In this document: positions 8,964 to 19,243 of the stretch, piece by piece | Position numbering within the stretch: the first letter of the stretch is position 1 | Layout of the letters: every line of letters starts with the position of its first letter | Assembly (NCBI RefSeq): GCF_025854375.1 | Contig: NZ_CP107575.1 | Coordinates: 1,674,001 to 1,738,000, forward strand | Direction: 5' to 3' | Source: Glutamicibacter sp. JL.03c | Lineage (GTDB): Bacteria > Actinomycetota > Actinomycetes > Actinomycetales > Micrococcaceae | Length of the DNA stretch: 64,000 nt | The notes under the pieces: model-generated | Seen by the model: the letters and a program-made list of their open reading frames with translations, nothing else | What the model was told of the DNA's origin: nothing | The model's database searches: none | Translations under genes and position numbers: made by a program

Positions 8964-9173
8964 ATGAGTACTGATCCAAGTTTTGCCCTGCAATCATTGA
9001 TTGCCCGACTTGAGCAGCACCTGGCCGTAGTTTCGCAAAGCCGTGGTGCGGCCGAGGCGTCTGTCGACGCTGCTTTCGGTGCCCTGGCGGATGCCTTCGA
9101 GGACTATGAAGATGCGCTGTACGATCAGTATTCTGAACTTTTGCCTTTCACCATACCCGTAGACGATGCGTGA
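8964..9173 (+). CDS. Conserved hypothetical small acidic protein
   Basis: A 69-residue acidic, largely helical protein, rich in Ala, Glu and Asp (for example AFGALADAFEDYEDALYDQYS). It has no cysteine, no signal peptide and no membrane segment. I do not recognise a named family, but its placement between DUF5703 and uppP, codon use like its neighbours and a clean ATG start support a real gene. Upstream and downstream spacers are about 45 and 78 bases. The function is not inferable. Confidence 0.6.
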   Translation: MSTDPSFALQSLIARLEQHLAVVSQSRGAAEASVDAAFGALADAFEDYEDALYDQYSELLPFTIPVDDA

Positions 9174-9251
9174 GTACGACCATGGGGTGATTTTTAGCCT
9201 AATCGTGTTTTTGAGCCTCGATCCTGTTCGGCGGTGAAGTAATGTCGAGGG

Positions 9252-10076
9252 GTGAATTGGTTTGAAGCAGCTTTCCTTGGATTGATCCAGGGCCTGACCG
9301 AGTTCCTCCCGATCTCGTCCTCGGCCCACCTGCGTATTGTTGGCGAACTTTTGCCCAATGCCCAGGACCCCGGCGCCGCCTTTACGGCCATTACCCAGCT
9401 TGGCACCGAGACTGCGGTGATCGTGTTCTTCTGGCGTGACATCGTCAGGATTATTGGCGCATGGTGCAAGGCGCTGGCGGGCAAGATTCCGCACTCGGAT
9501 CCCGATGCGAAAATGGGTTGGCTGATCATCGTCGGCTCCATCCCCATCGCGATCCTCGGCCTCCTGCTCGAAGATTATATTGACACCAACTTCCGATCGT
9601 TATGGATCGTCGCGACCACGTTGGTGGTCTTCGGCCTCTTCCTCGCACTGGCCGACCATTATGGCAAACAGCAGCGTGGACTGGACAAGCTCACGGTAAA
9701 GCACGGCATCCTGTACGGTTTGGCGCAGGCCATGGCGCTAATTCCTGGCGTTTCCCGCTCAGGCGGCACGATCACTGCAGGTTTGCTCATGGGGTACACC
9801 CGCGAAGCGGCCGCGCGGTACTCCTTCCTGCTTGCGATTCCGGCCGTCTACGCTTCCGGCCTGTACAAGCTGGTCAAGAGCTTTGATGAGCCAGGCGTGT
9901 ACAGCTTGGCCCAGACTGGTCTGGCTACCGCGATCGCCTTTGTTGTTGGATTCCTCATTGTCGGCTGGTTCCTGAAGTTCGTCTCCACCCACTCTTACCG
10001 GTTCTTCGTTTGGTACCGTATTCTGTTGGGCTTCGTGCTCTTTGTCGCCTTGGGCTTTGGTCTGATCAACGCCTAA
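9252..10076 (+). CDS. uppP: Undecaprenyl-diphosphatase (BacA/UppP)
   Basis: A 274-residue membrane phosphatase that recycles undecaprenyl diphosphate for peptidoglycan and other wall polymers and gives basal bacitracin tolerance. The first catalytic motif, [14 protein letters not shown], is at the N terminus and the second, PGVSRSG, lies mid-protein; about eight transmembrane segments are present. The start is the GTG at 9252, immediately after GAGGG. The next in-frame candidate upstream is cut off by a stop, so this start is forced even though the spacing to the ribosome site is tight. A long hairpin follows the gene. Confidence 0.95.
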   Translation: MNWFEAAFLGLIQGLTEFLPISSSAHLRIVGELLPNAQDPGAAFTAITQLGTETAVIVFFWRDIVRIIGAWCKALAGKIPHSDPDAKMGWLIIVGSIPIAILGLLLEDYIDTNFRSLWIVATTLVVFGLFLALADHYGKQQRGLDKLTVKHGILYGLAQAMALIPGVSRSGGTITAGLLMGYTREAAARYSFLLAIPAVYASGLYKLVKSFDEPGVYSLAQTGLATAIAFVVGFLIVGWFLKFVSTHSYRFFVWYRILLGFVLFVALGFGLINA

Positions 10077-10086
10077 ATTGAATGTT

Positions 10087-10124
10087 GCCGAGGTGTCCGT
10101 GAAGCATTTCACGGACACCTCGGC
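10087..10124 (+). terminator. Long hairpin after uppP
   Basis: A perfect 17-bp stem (10087-10103 with 10108-10124) with a 4-base loop lies 10 bases past the uppP stop. There is no T-run, so it is a hairpin of the type often found after actinobacterial genes rather than a textbook intrinsic terminator. Confidence 0.6.
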
Positions 10125-10204
10125 GTTAACGGGAATAAACCTCGTCCTGCTTGACTTGGACTTAGAGGAAGAAAATCGCCGCATCTGCGAAAGGATGTTC
10201 ATCA

Positions 10205-11467
10205 GTGCACGCGTGGAAAAACCCTGAAGTACCTCAGGTGGCTGGTTCAGCACCAATCTTGGAACTCTTCAACACCGCCACGGGTAACCTGCAGGCCACC
10301 GCACCTGCGGATGCGGCCAATGCAGCCGCCAGTATGTACGTCTGCGGGATCACCCCGTACGACGCCACCCATATGGGGCATGCGTCCACCTACGTGACCT
10401 TCGACCTGGTGCACCGCACGTGGTTGGACAGCGGTCGTGCCGTCGACTATTCGCAGAATATCACCGATGTCGACGACCCCCTGCTCGAACGTGCGGAGGC
10501 CACCGGCGTGGATTGGCGCGATCTCGCTGAGCAGCAGATTCAGCTGTTCCGCGACGACATGGAAGCATTGAACGTGATTCCGCCACAGAACTACATTGGC
10601 GCCGTCGAGTCCATCGAATGGCTGGTTCCGGTCGTTGAGCAGCTGCTTGACGCAGGCCTGGCCTACCGCGTTCCTGCTGGCGCCGACGGTGTTGAAGGCG
10701 ACATCTACTTTGACACCTATGCAGCCGAGAACGACGCATGGAAATTGGGATCTGTCTCCAACTATGACCGTGAAACCATGCTGGGATTCTTTGCCGAACG
10801 CGGCGGTGATCCCGAGCGCGAGGGCAAGCGCGATGCACTGGATCCGTTGCTGTGGCGCGCGGCCCGTGAAGGGGAGCCATCGTGGGATGGGGGCAAGCTG
10901 GGCACCGGCCGCCCGGGATGGCATATCGAGTGTTCGGTGATCGCTCGCAAGACCTTGCCGGCGCCGTTCACTGTCCAAGGTGGCGGGTCTGACCTGATCT
11001 TCCCGCACCACGAATTCTCCGCAGCGCATGCGGCCGCTGGCGATCACCAGCAGCTCGCGCAAACCTACGTGCATACCGGCATGGTTGGTCTGGACGGCGA
11101 AAAGATGAGCAAGTCACTGGGCAACCTGGTCTTGGTCTCCAAGCTGCGTGCCGCTGGAGTCGAGCCGGTGGCGATTCGCGCCGTGCTGCTCTCTCAGCAC
11201 TACCGCACCAACTGGTTCTGGACCGAGGAATTGCTGACCGAGGCCCAGAAGCGTGTTGCCTTGTGGCGCGAACGCCTCGTAGGTACCGGACTGGCCGAAG
11301 CCACCGCGCTATTGACTCGCATCCGCTCGCGGATGGCCACTGACCTTGACGCGCCAGGAGCGTTAAACGCCGTTGACCAGTGGGCGGCGCAGCCGGCTGA
11401 AGGCAGCGGCGATGGCGAACAGCTGTTGCGTGACGGGTTGGACGCGTTGCTGGGTCTCAAGTTGTAG
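10205..11467 (+). CDS. mshC: Mycothiol ligase: cysteine--GlcN-inositol ligase
   Basis: A 420-residue ATP-dependent ligase joining cysteine to 1-D-myo-inosityl 2-amino-2-deoxy-glucopyranoside, the third step in mycothiol synthesis. It is related to cysteinyl-tRNA synthetase: [17 protein letters not shown] holds the zinc-site cysteine and the HIGH-like motif, and [10 protein letters not shown] is the KMSKS loop. The short length without the tRNA-binding C-terminal domain, and the MHAW start, separate mshC from cysS. The GTG at 10205 follows AAAGGA. The PAC2-family gene beside it is convergent, not co-transcribed. Mycothiol is the main low-molecular-weight thiol of Actinobacteria, which supports the taxonomic reading. 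Confidence 0.95.
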   Translation: MHAWKNPEVPQVAGSAPILELFNTATGNLQATAPADAANAAASMYVCGITPYDATHMGHASTYVTFDLVHRTWLDSGRAVDYSQNITDVDDPLLERAEATGVDWRDLAEQQIQLFRDDMEALNVIPPQNYIGAVESIEWLVPVVEQLLDAGLAYRVPAGADGVEGDIYFDTYAAENDAWKLGSVSNYDRETMLGFFAERGGDPEREGKRDALDPLLWRAAREGEPSWDGGKLGTGRPGWHIECSVIARKTLPAPFTVQGGGSDLIFPHHEFSAAHAAAGDHQQLAQTYVHTGMVGLDGEKMSKSLGNLVLVSKLRAAGVEPVAIRAVLLSQHYRTNWFWTEELLTEAQKRVALWRERLVGTGLAEATALLTRIRSRMATDLDAPGALNAVDQWAAQPAEGSGDGEQLLRDGLDALLGLKL

Positions 11468-11516
11468 GATCAGTGTTTGAACCGGGGCCAACCGGTGGCG
11501 CTTCCAGGGGTCGACT

Positions 11517-12425
11517 TCAAATTTCGAAATCGGCTCCTGACCCGTCTGGACGGAACTTCCCGCGGCGGCGCAAATAGCGTTCGAATTCGCGGGCAATGGA
11601 CTCGCCGCTGGCCTCAGGCAAATCGCTCGTATCCGTAGCTTCTTCGAGCTGCTTGACGTACTTGGCCACATCCGGATCCGCCGCCGCCAGCTCGTCAACA
11701 CCGTGCTTCCACGCCAGTGCGTCATCGCGCAGCTGCTGATCTGACACCGAGATCGGCAGAAGCTCCTCAAGCATCTCAATGAAGGCTAGCTGGACACGCG
11801 GGCTGGGGGACTGGGCCACGTAATGCGAGAGCTGCGCCCACAGCGACATGCTGGCAATCTCCCGACGTTCGAATTCGATTCCCAGGATGGTCGGGATGCC
11901 GGAGGGGCCCTCGTAGTTGGATGCTTCGATTTTAAAGTGCTCTTGAAGTCGCGGGTCATCACTAGATAATGAGGTTGGCACCGGGCGGGTGTGCGGGACA
12001 TCCGCCAGCAATGCGCCCAACGTCAAGATGGCTTGCGCGTTATGTTCCTGTACCACGTCGATGATTTGGGCGCAGAAGCTTTGCCATTTGAAAGTAGGCT
12101 CGACGCCTAGGACTACCAATAGGTCCGCGGCGGCGTGGGGGAGAGCCATCTTGAAGATTTCGGTGCGTGGCCATTCAACCATGCGTCCTTGGGCGGTGCG
12201 ACGCGTCTTGGGGCGGGAGAACTGGTAGTCATAGAAGTCGTCTTCGCCGATGGTGGCGATATGCTCGTAGGTGTTTTCTTCCAGGAGCAGTCGAACGGCA
12301 TCAGTTGCCGCCGAACCGGCGTCATTCCATCCTTCAAAGGCCGCCACCACGATAGTGGGGCGAATCTCATGGTGTGACTCGGCGATATAGGTATTCAGCG
12401 TTGGGGTGTGGAAATCCTTGTCCAT
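11517..12425 (-). CDS. PAC2-family protein
   Basis: A 302-residue cytoplasmic protein of the PAC2 (proteasome assembly chaperone 2-like) family, recognised by VVAAFEGWNDAGSAATDAV near the N terminus, the central MALPHAAADLLVVLGVEP region and a C-terminal acidic helical part. The ATG follows AGGAG at six bases. The bacterial function is unknown; despite the family name there is no evidence that it works with a proteasome, and the proteasome core is missing here anyway. It sits convergent with mshC, a neighbourhood seen in related actinobacteria, and is divergent from the HAD hydrolase. Confidence 0.85.
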   Translation of the reverse strand: MDKDFHTPTLNTYIAESHHEIRPTIVVAAFEGWNDAGSAATDAVRLLLEENTYEHIATIGEDDFYDYQFSRPKTRRTAQGRMVEWPRTEIFKMALPHAAADLLVVLGVEPTFKWQSFCAQIIDVVQEHNAQAILTLGALLADVPHTRPVPTSLSSDDPRLQEHFKIEASNYEGPSGIPTILGIEFERREIASMSLWAQLSHYVAQSPSPRVQLAFIEMLEELLPISVSDQQLRDDALAWKHGVDELAAADPDVAKYVKQLEEATDTSDLPEASGESIAREFERYLRRRGKFRPDGSGADFEI

Positions 12426-12507
12426 TGAAAACTCCTAGGCAGCGTTCTGGCCGTTGGCGTGGCTTGCCGAAGCGGCTTAGCCCCACTCTTCCATCTAGAA
12501 TGGACTC

Positions 12508-13221
12508 ATGCCAAGCACCAGTTTTGACTTTAATTCCGGATCAGCGCCCAGTACACCGCATGCGGTCCTCTGGGATATGGACGGCACTTTGATCGACACC
12601 GAACCCTACTGGATCGTTGCCGAGGCGGAACTGGTGGCAGCCCATGGCGGAACGTGGACTGAAGAGCAGGGGCTATCCCTGGTCGGAAGCGCGCTGCCTA
12701 ATTCGGCGAAGATTTTGCAAGAAGCCGGGGTCAACTTGCCGGCGCGTGAAATCATCGAGCTGCTGAGTTCCCAGGTCGTGGCCGGACTGCGCAAGGAAAT
12801 TCCCTGGCGGCCTGGGGCCCGCGAACTGCTGGCAGCCTGCCATGCAGCGGGCATTCCCCAGGCCCTGGTGACGATGTCTGAACGCAGCATCGTCAAGGAG
12901 CTCATGGACCAGTTGCCGCAAGGCACCTTCCAGGCTTCGGTGACAGGGGAAGAAGTTAGCCTAGGCAAGCCCCATCCTGAACCGTACTTGACCGGTTTAC
13001 GCCTGCTTCAGGAAGCCTCCGGCAAAGAACTTAGCGCGGAGAAGTGCATCGGGTTTGAAGATTCGGTACCAGGCATCGCTTCGGCCTCGGCTGCGGGATT
13101 GCATGCTGTCCTGGTGCCAAACGCCACGGATCCAGGCGATGGAAAGTGGCGTCGGATAGATAGTTTAGACGGGGTTGATGTGGAAGAAATGACTCGATGG
13201 TTGGTGCAGGTTAGCGCGTGA
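12508..13221 (+). CDS. HAD-superfamily hydrolase (phosphatase)
   Basis: A 237-residue haloacid-dehalogenase-type phosphatase. Motif I is WDMDGTLIDTEPYW, with nucleophile Asp23 and acid/base Asp25. Motif III lies in LGKPHPEPYL and motif IV in GFEDSVPGIASA. A helical cap sits between motifs I and II, as in beta-phosphoglucomutase or GPP-like subfamily IA phosphatases. The substrate is not determinable. The stop overlaps the GTG of the site-2 protease gene by four bases (GTGA), indicating translational coupling. Confidence 0.88.
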   Translation: MPSTSFDFNSGSAPSTPHAVLWDMDGTLIDTEPYWIVAEAELVAAHGGTWTEEQGLSLVGSALPNSAKILQEAGVNLPAREIIELLSSQVVAGLRKEIPWRPGARELLAACHAAGIPQALVTMSERSIVKELMDQLPQGTFQASVTGEEVSLGKPHPEPYLTGLRLLQEASGKELSAEKCIGFEDSVPGIASASAAGLHAVLVPNATDPGDGKWRRIDSLDGVDVEEMTRWLVQVSA

Positions 13222-14345
13222 GCGACACTCAAGAAAAAGCTCCCGGAATAAAGCTAGGCCGTATTGGCGGCGTTCCGGTATACCTGTCGAGCTCGTGGTT
13301 CATTATCACCGCCGTCATCACCATTTCGGTGGGGCTTCAGTTATCACGCAGCCAATGGATTCCGGCATTCAACGCCTACCTCATGGGTTTCGCTTGTGCC
13401 GCGGTGATTGCCATTGCGGTGCTGATCCATGAGGTCGCGCACGCCATGACCGCCCGTGCCTTCAAATGGCCTGATGCGCACATCGTCTTGACGCTGATGG
13501 GCGGGCACACCCAGTTCGGATCCTTCAAAGCCAAGCCGGGGGCCTCGCTTTGGGTCGCGCTCTCGGGGCCTGTGTCGAACTTTGTGCTTGCCGGCCTTGG
13601 CTGGCTGATCATCCAGAACCTTGAACTCGGCATTTACTCGAAGCTTCTCCTGGATTTCTTCGTATACGCCAACCTCCTGCTGGGGGCCTTTAACGCATTG
13701 CCAGGGTTGCCCCTGGATGGCGGCCGGCTGGTCGAATCAATCGTTTGGAAAGCGACCGGTTCCCAGTTCAAGGGGACTATCGCCTCCAGCTGGGTTGGCC
13801 GAGCTATCGCAGTGGGAGTCGTCTTCTTCTTTGTCGTCTACCCATATTTGCGCGGCGAAGAAATCCAGATCATCACCGCCGTGGTCGGGCTGATGGTCGC
13901 GGTGTTCATGTGGCAGGCTACCACCGGGCTGATTGCGCATTCGAAAATGATGTTGAACCTACCCACCGTCATCGCCTCGGACTTGATGAAGCCGGCCTCG
14001 GCCATGCTGTCCCAGGTTACGGTTGCCGACGTCTTCGCGCGCCAGAGCCAGCGCGGGGGCGAAATCATTCTTGCTGACGGGAAGGGGATGCCGGTTGGCG
14101 TTGTCGACGCCCAGGCTATTTCGCGTGTGGATCGCGACCGTGCCGCGGAAGTACCGGCATTGGCCGTTGCCCGTGCGTTGGGCCACGGTGCCATCGTGGC
14201 TGCAAGTTCAGACGGGCGAGCACTGATCGACTATCTTGCCAGCGTCAGTTCGGTCGAATACGCGGTGATCAGCGATCAAGGACATGTTGTTGGCCTGTTG
14301 CATCAGCGGGATATCGTCAAAGCCGTCACCGGACGACGCAAGTAA
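13218..14345 (+). CDS. Site-2-protease-family intramembrane metalloprotease with CBS-like tail
   Basis: A 375-residue membrane protein of the M50/S2P group (SpoIVFB-like). The zinc motif HEVAH is at residues 71-75 inside a transmembrane helix, and the third ligand region LPGLPLDGGRL follows further on. About six hydrophobic segments occupy residues 25-245, and the C-terminal ~115 residues look like a pair of CBS modules, which often bind adenine nucleotides to control activity. The target is unknown; regulated intramembrane proteolysis of an anti-sigma factor is possible. The GTG start overlaps the HAD gene's stop; trmI follows 43 bases later. Confidence 0.9.
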   Translation: MSDTQEKAPGIKLGRIGGVPVYLSSSWFIITAVITISVGLQLSRSQWIPAFNAYLMGFACAAVIAIAVLIHEVAHAMTARAFKWPDAHIVLTLMGGHTQFGSFKAKPGASLWVALSGPVSNFVLAGLGWLIIQNLELGIYSKLLLDFFVYANLLLGAFNALPGLPLDGGRLVESIVWKATGSQFKGTIASSWVGRAIAVGVVFFFVVYPYLRGEEIQIITAVVGLMVAVFMWQATTGLIAHSKMMLNLPTVIASDLMKPASAMLSQVTVADVFARQSQRGGEIILADGKGMPVGVVDAQAISRVDRDRAAEVPALAVARALGHGAIVAASSDGRALIDYLASVSSVEYAVISDQGHVVGLLHQRDIVKAVTGRRK

Positions 14346-14388
14346 ACTTTCAAAGACTGTATAGAGCATTAAGAAAAGGATCACACCA

Positions 14389-15444
14389 GTGAGCGAAGCC
14401 AACAGCCAGGCACCCCACGGTGCGGCAGCCCGTCGTGGACCATTCCGCGTGGGCGACCGCGTGCAGCTGACCGACGAAAAGCGCCGGATCAACACCATCA
14501 CCTTGCAAAACGGTGGTGAGTTCCATACCCACAAGGGTGTCCTGCCGCATGAGGCCATTATTGGCCTGCCTGAGGGCTCTGTCATCGAGAATATCGATGG
14601 CTTCCGATACCAGGCACTTCGACCGCTGGCCAAGGACTTCGTTCTCTCGATGCCTCGTGGCGCAACCGTGGTGTATCCAAAGGATGCGGCTCAGATCGTC
14701 CAGTTCGGCGACATTTTCCCAGGCGCACGCGTGGTCGAAGCCGGTGTCGGTTCTGGCGCGCTGTCGATTTCCCTGCTTCGCGCCGTTGGCGATGAAGGAT
14801 TCCTGCACTCCTTCGAACGCCGCGAAGAGTTCGCCGACATTGCCCGAGGCAATGTGTCCACCGTTTTCGGTGGCGATCATCCTTCATGGAAGATCTCCAT
14901 CGGCGATTTCCAGGACAAGGTCGTCGAGCTTGAAGAGCCAGGCAGCGTGGATCGAGTAGTACTCGATATGCTCAGCCCGTGGGAATGCCTGGACGCTGTA
15001 GCCACCGTTCTTGCGCCAGGCGGCGTATGGACTAACTATGTCTCCTCAGTGACGCAGATGTCGCGTGTAGTTGAAGCCATTCGTGCTTCCGGGCAGTTCA
15101 CCGAGCCAGAGTGCTTCGAGACCTTGGTACGTGGCTGGCACGTCGACGGATTGGCTGTGCGTCCGGACCACCGAATGGTGGCTCATACTGCCTTCCTGAT
15201 TACCTGCCGTCGTTTGGCCGATTCAGTAGATGGAATTCCCAAGGCCAAGCGGATCAAGGAGCACTCTTACTCAGCGGAAGACTTGAGCGCGTGGACTCGC
15301 GACCATGATGAGCAGGAGTGGAGCGCCGAAGCACTGGGCGAACGAGGAATTTCGGATAAGAAGCTCCGTCGTGCTGCTCGGGACGCGCATCAGGCTGTCC
15401 GAGTGCGTGATGCCCTGGGGGCCGAGGCGGACTCCAACGAGTAG
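14389..15444 (+). CDS. trmI: tRNA (adenine-N1)-methyltransferase (TrmI family)
   Basis: A 351-residue SAM-dependent methyltransferase that makes 1-methyladenosine at position 58 of tRNAs. The N-terminal beta domain is followed by the Rossmann fold with motif I VVEAGVGSGALSISLLRAVG and the acidic motif LHSFERREEF. DRVVLDMLSPWE holds the catalytic-site aspartate region and is characteristic of TrmI. In mycobacteria and relatives this gene lies just before the ARC ATPase gene, exactly as here. The GTG start follows AAGGA. A hairpin lies between it and the ARC gene. Confidence 0.92.
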   Translation: MSEANSQAPHGAAARRGPFRVGDRVQLTDEKRRINTITLQNGGEFHTHKGVLPHEAIIGLPEGSVIENIDGFRYQALRPLAKDFVLSMPRGATVVYPKDAAQIVQFGDIFPGARVVEAGVGSGALSISLLRAVGDEGFLHSFERREEFADIARGNVSTVFGGDHPSWKISIGDFQDKVVELEEPGSVDRVVLDMLSPWECLDAVATVLAPGGVWTNYVSSVTQMSRVVEAIRASGQFTEPECFETLVRGWHVDGLAVRPDHRMVAHTAFLITCRRLADSVDGIPKAKRIKEHSYSAEDLSAWTRDHDEQEWSAEALGERGISDKKLRRAARDAHQAVRVRDALGAEADSNE

Positions 15445-15489
15445 TTGAGAATATTGACCAAATAATGAGATGGTTTGTCTCATCATGTG

Positions 15490-15528
15490 ACTACAGGCCC
15501 TGAGTGTTCTGCACTCGGGGCCTGTAGT
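15490..15528 (+). terminator. Hairpin between trmI and arc
   Basis: A 17-bp stem with one G-T wobble (15490-15506 with 15512-15528) and a 5-base loop lies between trmI and the ARC gene. There is no T-tract. It may partially terminate trmI transcription, in which case the pupylation genes would have their own promoter in the following ~90 bases. Confidence 0.55.
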
Positions 15529-15620
15529 TCCTAGGATGGGACTAAGACGGTGCGCTGAGCATCGCAAAACCTCGCTGGAATCAATAAAGACCAGCGACGT
15601 TGAATGTGGGGAGTTGGAAC

Positions 15621-17303
15621 GTGAACGAAAATCACGAGGCAGAGCAATTGGCCGAACGGCTTCAGATGACCGAACGCCAGGTCAATGTGCTGCGCGACAA
15701 AAACCGCAACCTCGACAAGCAACTTGCCGGGCTCAGCGGAAACAACCAGCGGTTGGTCGCATTGCTGGAAACGACGCGCGAACAAATCATCACGTTGAAA
15801 GCCGCCCTGGAAAAGGACGGCGAGACCCCATTCAGCTACGGCACTGTCGTCTCCAAGCACCCGCGCCAGCACCCGGAACCTGGAACAGGCATCGAGTCCA
15901 CTGGGGTGCAGGCAGTCGACGTGATTTATTCCGGCCGCAAAATGCGCGTCGCCGTCAGCCCGCTGATGGATTTCGACTCCGTGCTGGTCGGTCAGCAGGT
16001 TTTGCTGAACGAAGCATTGGTCGTCGTTGCCGCCTTGGGATTTGAGGAAACCGGAGAATTAGTCACGGTCAAGGAGCTGCTGGAGAACAACCTGGCAGTG
16101 GTGATGGCCCGTGCAGACGATCAGCGGGTCATCGAACTAGCGGATCCGTTGCGCAGGACGCACTTGCGAGTGGGCGACCAGCTGACCGTTGATTCCCGCA
16201 GCGGCATGGCGGTCAGCCGCGTGCAGCTGACCGATATGCAGTCCCTGGTTCTGGAAGAAGTCCCCGAAATCTCCTACTCGGACATCGGAGGACTGAACTC
16301 GCAGATCGAGGCCATCAAGGACTCGGTAGAACTGCCATTCACTCATCCGGAGCTCTACCGCGAACATGGGCTGAGCGCACCCAAGGGCATCTTGCTCTAT
16401 GGCCCTCCGGGCTGCGGCAAGACACTGATCGCCAAGGCTGTCGCCCATTCATTGGCCCAACGTGTTGTTGAACGCAAAGAAGGCACCAGCACCCGAAGCT
16501 ACTTCCTGAACATCAAAGGGCCGGAGCTGCTGGACAAATACGTCGGTGAGACCGAACGCCATATTCGCCTGATCTTCGCCCGCGCTCGGGAAAAGGCGCT
16601 GCACGGCGATCCAGTCGTGGTGTTCTTCGACGAAATGGAAGCTCTGTTCCGCACCCGCGGGACCGGCGTATCCTCCGACGTGGAGACCACGATCGTTCCA
16701 CAGCTGCTGGCAGAAATCGATGGCGTGGAACGGCTGGACAACGTCATTGTCATCGGCGCATCAAACCGCGAAGACATGATTGATCCTGCCATCCTGCGAC
16801 CAGGTCGCCTTGACGTGAAGATCAAGATCCGCCGGCCAGACGCCCAGGGCGCCAGCGAGATCTTCAGCAAGTATCTGACCACAGACCTGCCATTGCACGA
16901 CACCGAGCTGGCAGCCGATCATAACAACGGTGATGCCACGATCCGCCGAATGATCGATTCCACTGTTGCTGAAATGTACTCCACCGAGCGGATCAACGAA
17001 TTCCTTGAAGTCACCTACGTCACCGGGCAGACCGAGATTCTGTATTTCAAGGATTTCGCCTCGGGAGCGGTGATTCACAACATCGTCGACCGCGCGAAGA
17101 AGCACGCGATCAAAGCTCTGATCACCTCGGGCGAGCGTGGCTTGAAGCAGGAATACCTGCTGCGCGCCGTTCGGGAAGAATTCGCTGAGCACGAAGATAT
17201 GCCAAACACCACCAACCCGGATGACTGGGCGCGAATCTCCGGACGAAAGGGCGAGCGGATCAGCAATATCCGCTCCCTGGTCAACCGCCAGGCCGCTTCA
17301 TGA
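15621..17303 (+). CDS. arc: Proteasome-type AAA ATPase ARC (Mpa homologue), no proteasome-docking tail
   Basis: A 560-residue hexameric AAA ATPase that binds Pup and unfolds pupylated proteins. An N-terminal coiled coil (about residues 5-60, [19 protein letters not shown]) is followed by tandem OB domains and the AAA domain, with Walker [14 protein letters not shown] and Walker [12 protein letters not shown]. The GTG at 15621 is preferred to the upstream TTG because GGGGAG lies seven bases before it. The protein ends VNRQAAS. The GQYL-type C-terminal motif with which mycobacterial Mpa opens the 20S gate is absent, matching the lack of prcBA in the locus. It overlaps dop by four bases. Confidence 0.95.
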   Translation: MNENHEAEQLAERLQMTERQVNVLRDKNRNLDKQLAGLSGNNQRLVALLETTREQIITLKAALEKDGETPFSYGTVVSKHPRQHPEPGTGIESTGVQAVDVIYSGRKMRVAVSPLMDFDSVLVGQQVLLNEALVVVAALGFEETGELVTVKELLENNLAVVMARADDQRVIELADPLRRTHLRVGDQLTVDSRSGMAVSRVQLTDMQSLVLEEVPEISYSDIGGLNSQIEAIKDSVELPFTHPELYREHGLSAPKGILLYGPPGCGKTLIAKAVAHSLAQRVVERKEGTSTRSYFLNIKGPELLDKYVGETERHIRLIFARAREKALHGDPVVVFFDEMEALFRTRGTGVSSDVETTIVPQLLAEIDGVERLDNVIVIGASNREDMIDPAILRPGRLDVKIKIRRPDAQGASEIFSKYLTTDLPLHDTELAADHNNGDATIRRMIDSTVAEMYSTERINEFLEVTYVTGQTEILYFKDFASGAVIHNIVDRAKKHAIKALITSGERGLKQEYLLRAVREEFAEHEDMPNTTNPDDWARISGRKGERISNIRSLVNRQAAS

Positions 17304-18916
17304 GCGCGCGCCGCCTCGTCGGGCTGGAAACCGAATACGGCATCATCCGACCGCAAATGCCCAAGGCCAATGCAACCGTGCTTTCAGCGCAAATTGTTGA
17401 TGCCTACGCGCAACTGGTCGCCGAGCAGAGTTCCTCTGCGGCCGCGGCGCGCTGGGACTATGCCGATGAATCTCCCTTGCAGGATGCCCGCGGATTCTCG
17501 ATGGACCGCGGCCAAGCGCATCCGAGCCAGCTGACGGATGCGGAGCCGGAGCTCGAAGAGCAAGGTATCTGGACCGCGGAATCCATTGCCCTGGACGGCA
17601 ATGACGCGCGCGTGGGTTCAACCCTTTACCAGGAGAAGGACTCCAATGATGTCGTGATGAACATGGTGCTGGGCAACGGGGCACGCCTCTATGTCGACCA
17701 TGCGCATCCGGAATATTCAAGTCCCGAATCATTGACTCCCCGCGCTGCCGTCCTGTGGGATCAAGCCGGCGATGAGGTCATGCGCCGTGCTGCTCGCACG
17801 GCCGCGCGGTTGGGCAGCGGCGAGTTGTTGCTCTATAAGAACAACACCGACAACAAGTCGGTATCCTACGGGGCGCACGAGAATTATTTGATTCCCCGGG
17901 CCGTTGAATTCCCGTCCATCGTCCAGGGGCTGACACCATTTTTCGTCAGCCGCCAGATCTACTGTGGCGCCGGACGGGTGGGGCAAGGCATGCTCAACGA
18001 GGAGCCTGCATTCCAGATTTCGCAGCGTGCGGATTTTTTTGAAGCTGAAGTTGGACTGGAAACCACGATTAATCGTCCAATCATCAACACCCGCGATGAG
18101 CCGCATGCCAACTGGGATAAGTACCGTCGCCTCCATGTGATCATTGGTGACGCCAACCTAGGCCAGATCTCAACACTGCTCAGGGTGGGGACCACCAATT
18201 TGGTGCTCTCTTTGATCGAAGCAAATATGGCACCAAACCTGGAACTAGTCGACCCGGTTCAGGCGCTGCAGCAAATCAGCCACGACCCGAGCCTCAAAAC
18301 CAGGGTCAAATTCCGCGGGGGACTGGAGCTTTCGGCCGTCGAAATCCAGAGGCTCTACCTTGAAGCCAGCGAGAAGTACTGTGCCCAAAGGGGCCTGGAG
18401 GATTCGGATACCACGGAGATCCTGACTCGGTGGGCCCGGATCCTGGACGTCCTTGAGCATGATCCGATGCAGGCGGCCGACCAGATTGACTGGATTGCCA
18501 AGTACAAGCTCATCAGCGGATTCACCCATCGGCACCAGCTCTCGCTCGCTGATCCGCGTGTCGCGATGATGGATTTGCAATGGGCCGATCTGCGCACCGA
18601 CAAGGGCCTCTACTACCGCCTGGCTGCGCGAGGCGCGATCCAGACGTTGTTCAGCCAGGACGAAATCAACCAGGCAGTTGAAACGCCGCCCCAGGACACC
18701 CGCGCCTACCTTCGCGGCATGGCACTCCAGCGCTATGCGCCATATGTGGTTGCCGCCAACTGGGACGCATTGTCCTTCGCGGTCCCGGGCGCCCGGAAGA
18801 TCAGCCGATTCCACATGCCCGAACCCTTGCAGGGGACCCGTCAGAGCGTTGGCGAATTGTTCGACGCTGAATTGGAAATTTCGGAATTTATCGACGAATT
18901 GGCTCGACGCAGGTAA
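17300..18916 (+). CDS. dop: Deamidase/depupylase of Pup
   Basis: A 538-residue enzyme of the glutamine-synthetase-like Dop/PafA family. It deamidates the C-terminal Gln of Pup to Glu and also removes Pup from substrates. The N terminus VGLETEYGI carries the ATP/metal-binding glutamates. [28 protein letters not shown] and [12 protein letters not shown] are the family signatures. The insert at about residues 45-85 corresponds to the Dop loop that separates it from PafA, and the larger size also fits Dop. A homologous ligase, PafA, lies downstream. The start overlaps the ARC gene (ATGA), so the two are coupled. Confidence 0.95.
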   Translation: MSARRLVGLETEYGIIRPQMPKANATVLSAQIVDAYAQLVAEQSSSAAAARWDYADESPLQDARGFSMDRGQAHPSQLTDAEPELEEQGIWTAESIALDGNDARVGSTLYQEKDSNDVVMNMVLGNGARLYVDHAHPEYSSPESLTPRAAVLWDQAGDEVMRRAARTAARLGSGELLLYKNNTDNKSVSYGAHENYLIPRAVEFPSIVQGLTPFFVSRQIYCGAGRVGQGMLNEEPAFQISQRADFFEAEVGLETTINRPIINTRDEPHANWDKYRRLHVIIGDANLGQISTLLRVGTTNLVLSLIEANMAPNLELVDPVQALQQISHDPSLKTRVKFRGGLELSAVEIQRLYLEASEKYCAQRGLEDSDTTEILTRWARILDVLEHDPMQAADQIDWIAKYKLISGFTHRHQLSLADPRVAMMDLQWADLRTDKGLYYRLAARGAIQTLFSQDEINQAVETPPQDTRAYLRGMALQRYAPYVVAANWDALSFAVPGARKISRFHMPEPLQGTRQSVGELFDAELEISEFIDELARRR

Positions 18917-18981
18917 ACGGCGCAGAATAGGTTTGAGTCTTGGGGCCTAATTCCGGGATTCAACAATTTTAGGAGATTAAG

Positions 18982-19167
18982 ATGACTCAGGAAAGCTTCT
19001 CAGCTCGCCGCAACACACAAAGCCAGTCAGCGGAAACCGAACAGGTGCAGGTTAACACCACCGGCCAATCAGCAGGCGTTGATGACTTGCTCGACGAGAT
19101 CGATTCTGTCCTTGAATCCAATGCCGAGGAATTCGTCCGCGGTTTCGTTCAAAAGGGCGGCCAGTAA
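18982..19167 (+). CDS. pup: Prokaryotic ubiquitin-like protein Pup
   Basis: A 61-residue disordered modifier protein with the typical polar N-terminal half and the helical DDLLDEIDSVLESNAEEFV segment that binds the ARC coiled coil. It ends FVQKGGQ, so it is made with a C-terminal Gln and needs Dop to become ligation-competent. Upstream AGGAG gives a strong ribosome site. It has its own spacer of 65 bases after dop, and 76 bases separate it from pafA. In mycobacteria and Streptomyces the proteasome subunits prcB and prcA occupy this second spacer; here there is no room for them. Confidence 0.97.
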   Translation: MTQESFSARRNTQSQSAETEQVQVNTTGQSAGVDDLLDEIDSVLESNAEEFVRGFVQKGGQ

Positions 19168-19243
19168 AACACCTGCGTGCATAACGCAGCCGAGATCTGG
19201 CATCACATTAGGCAACGCCGCAGGCGAGGGGAAGTAACTACGC

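Noticed and set aside
19168-19243. Search for prcB/prcA between pup and pafA
   Set aside because: Only 76 bases are available; the genes are not in this window, though they could exist elsewhere.
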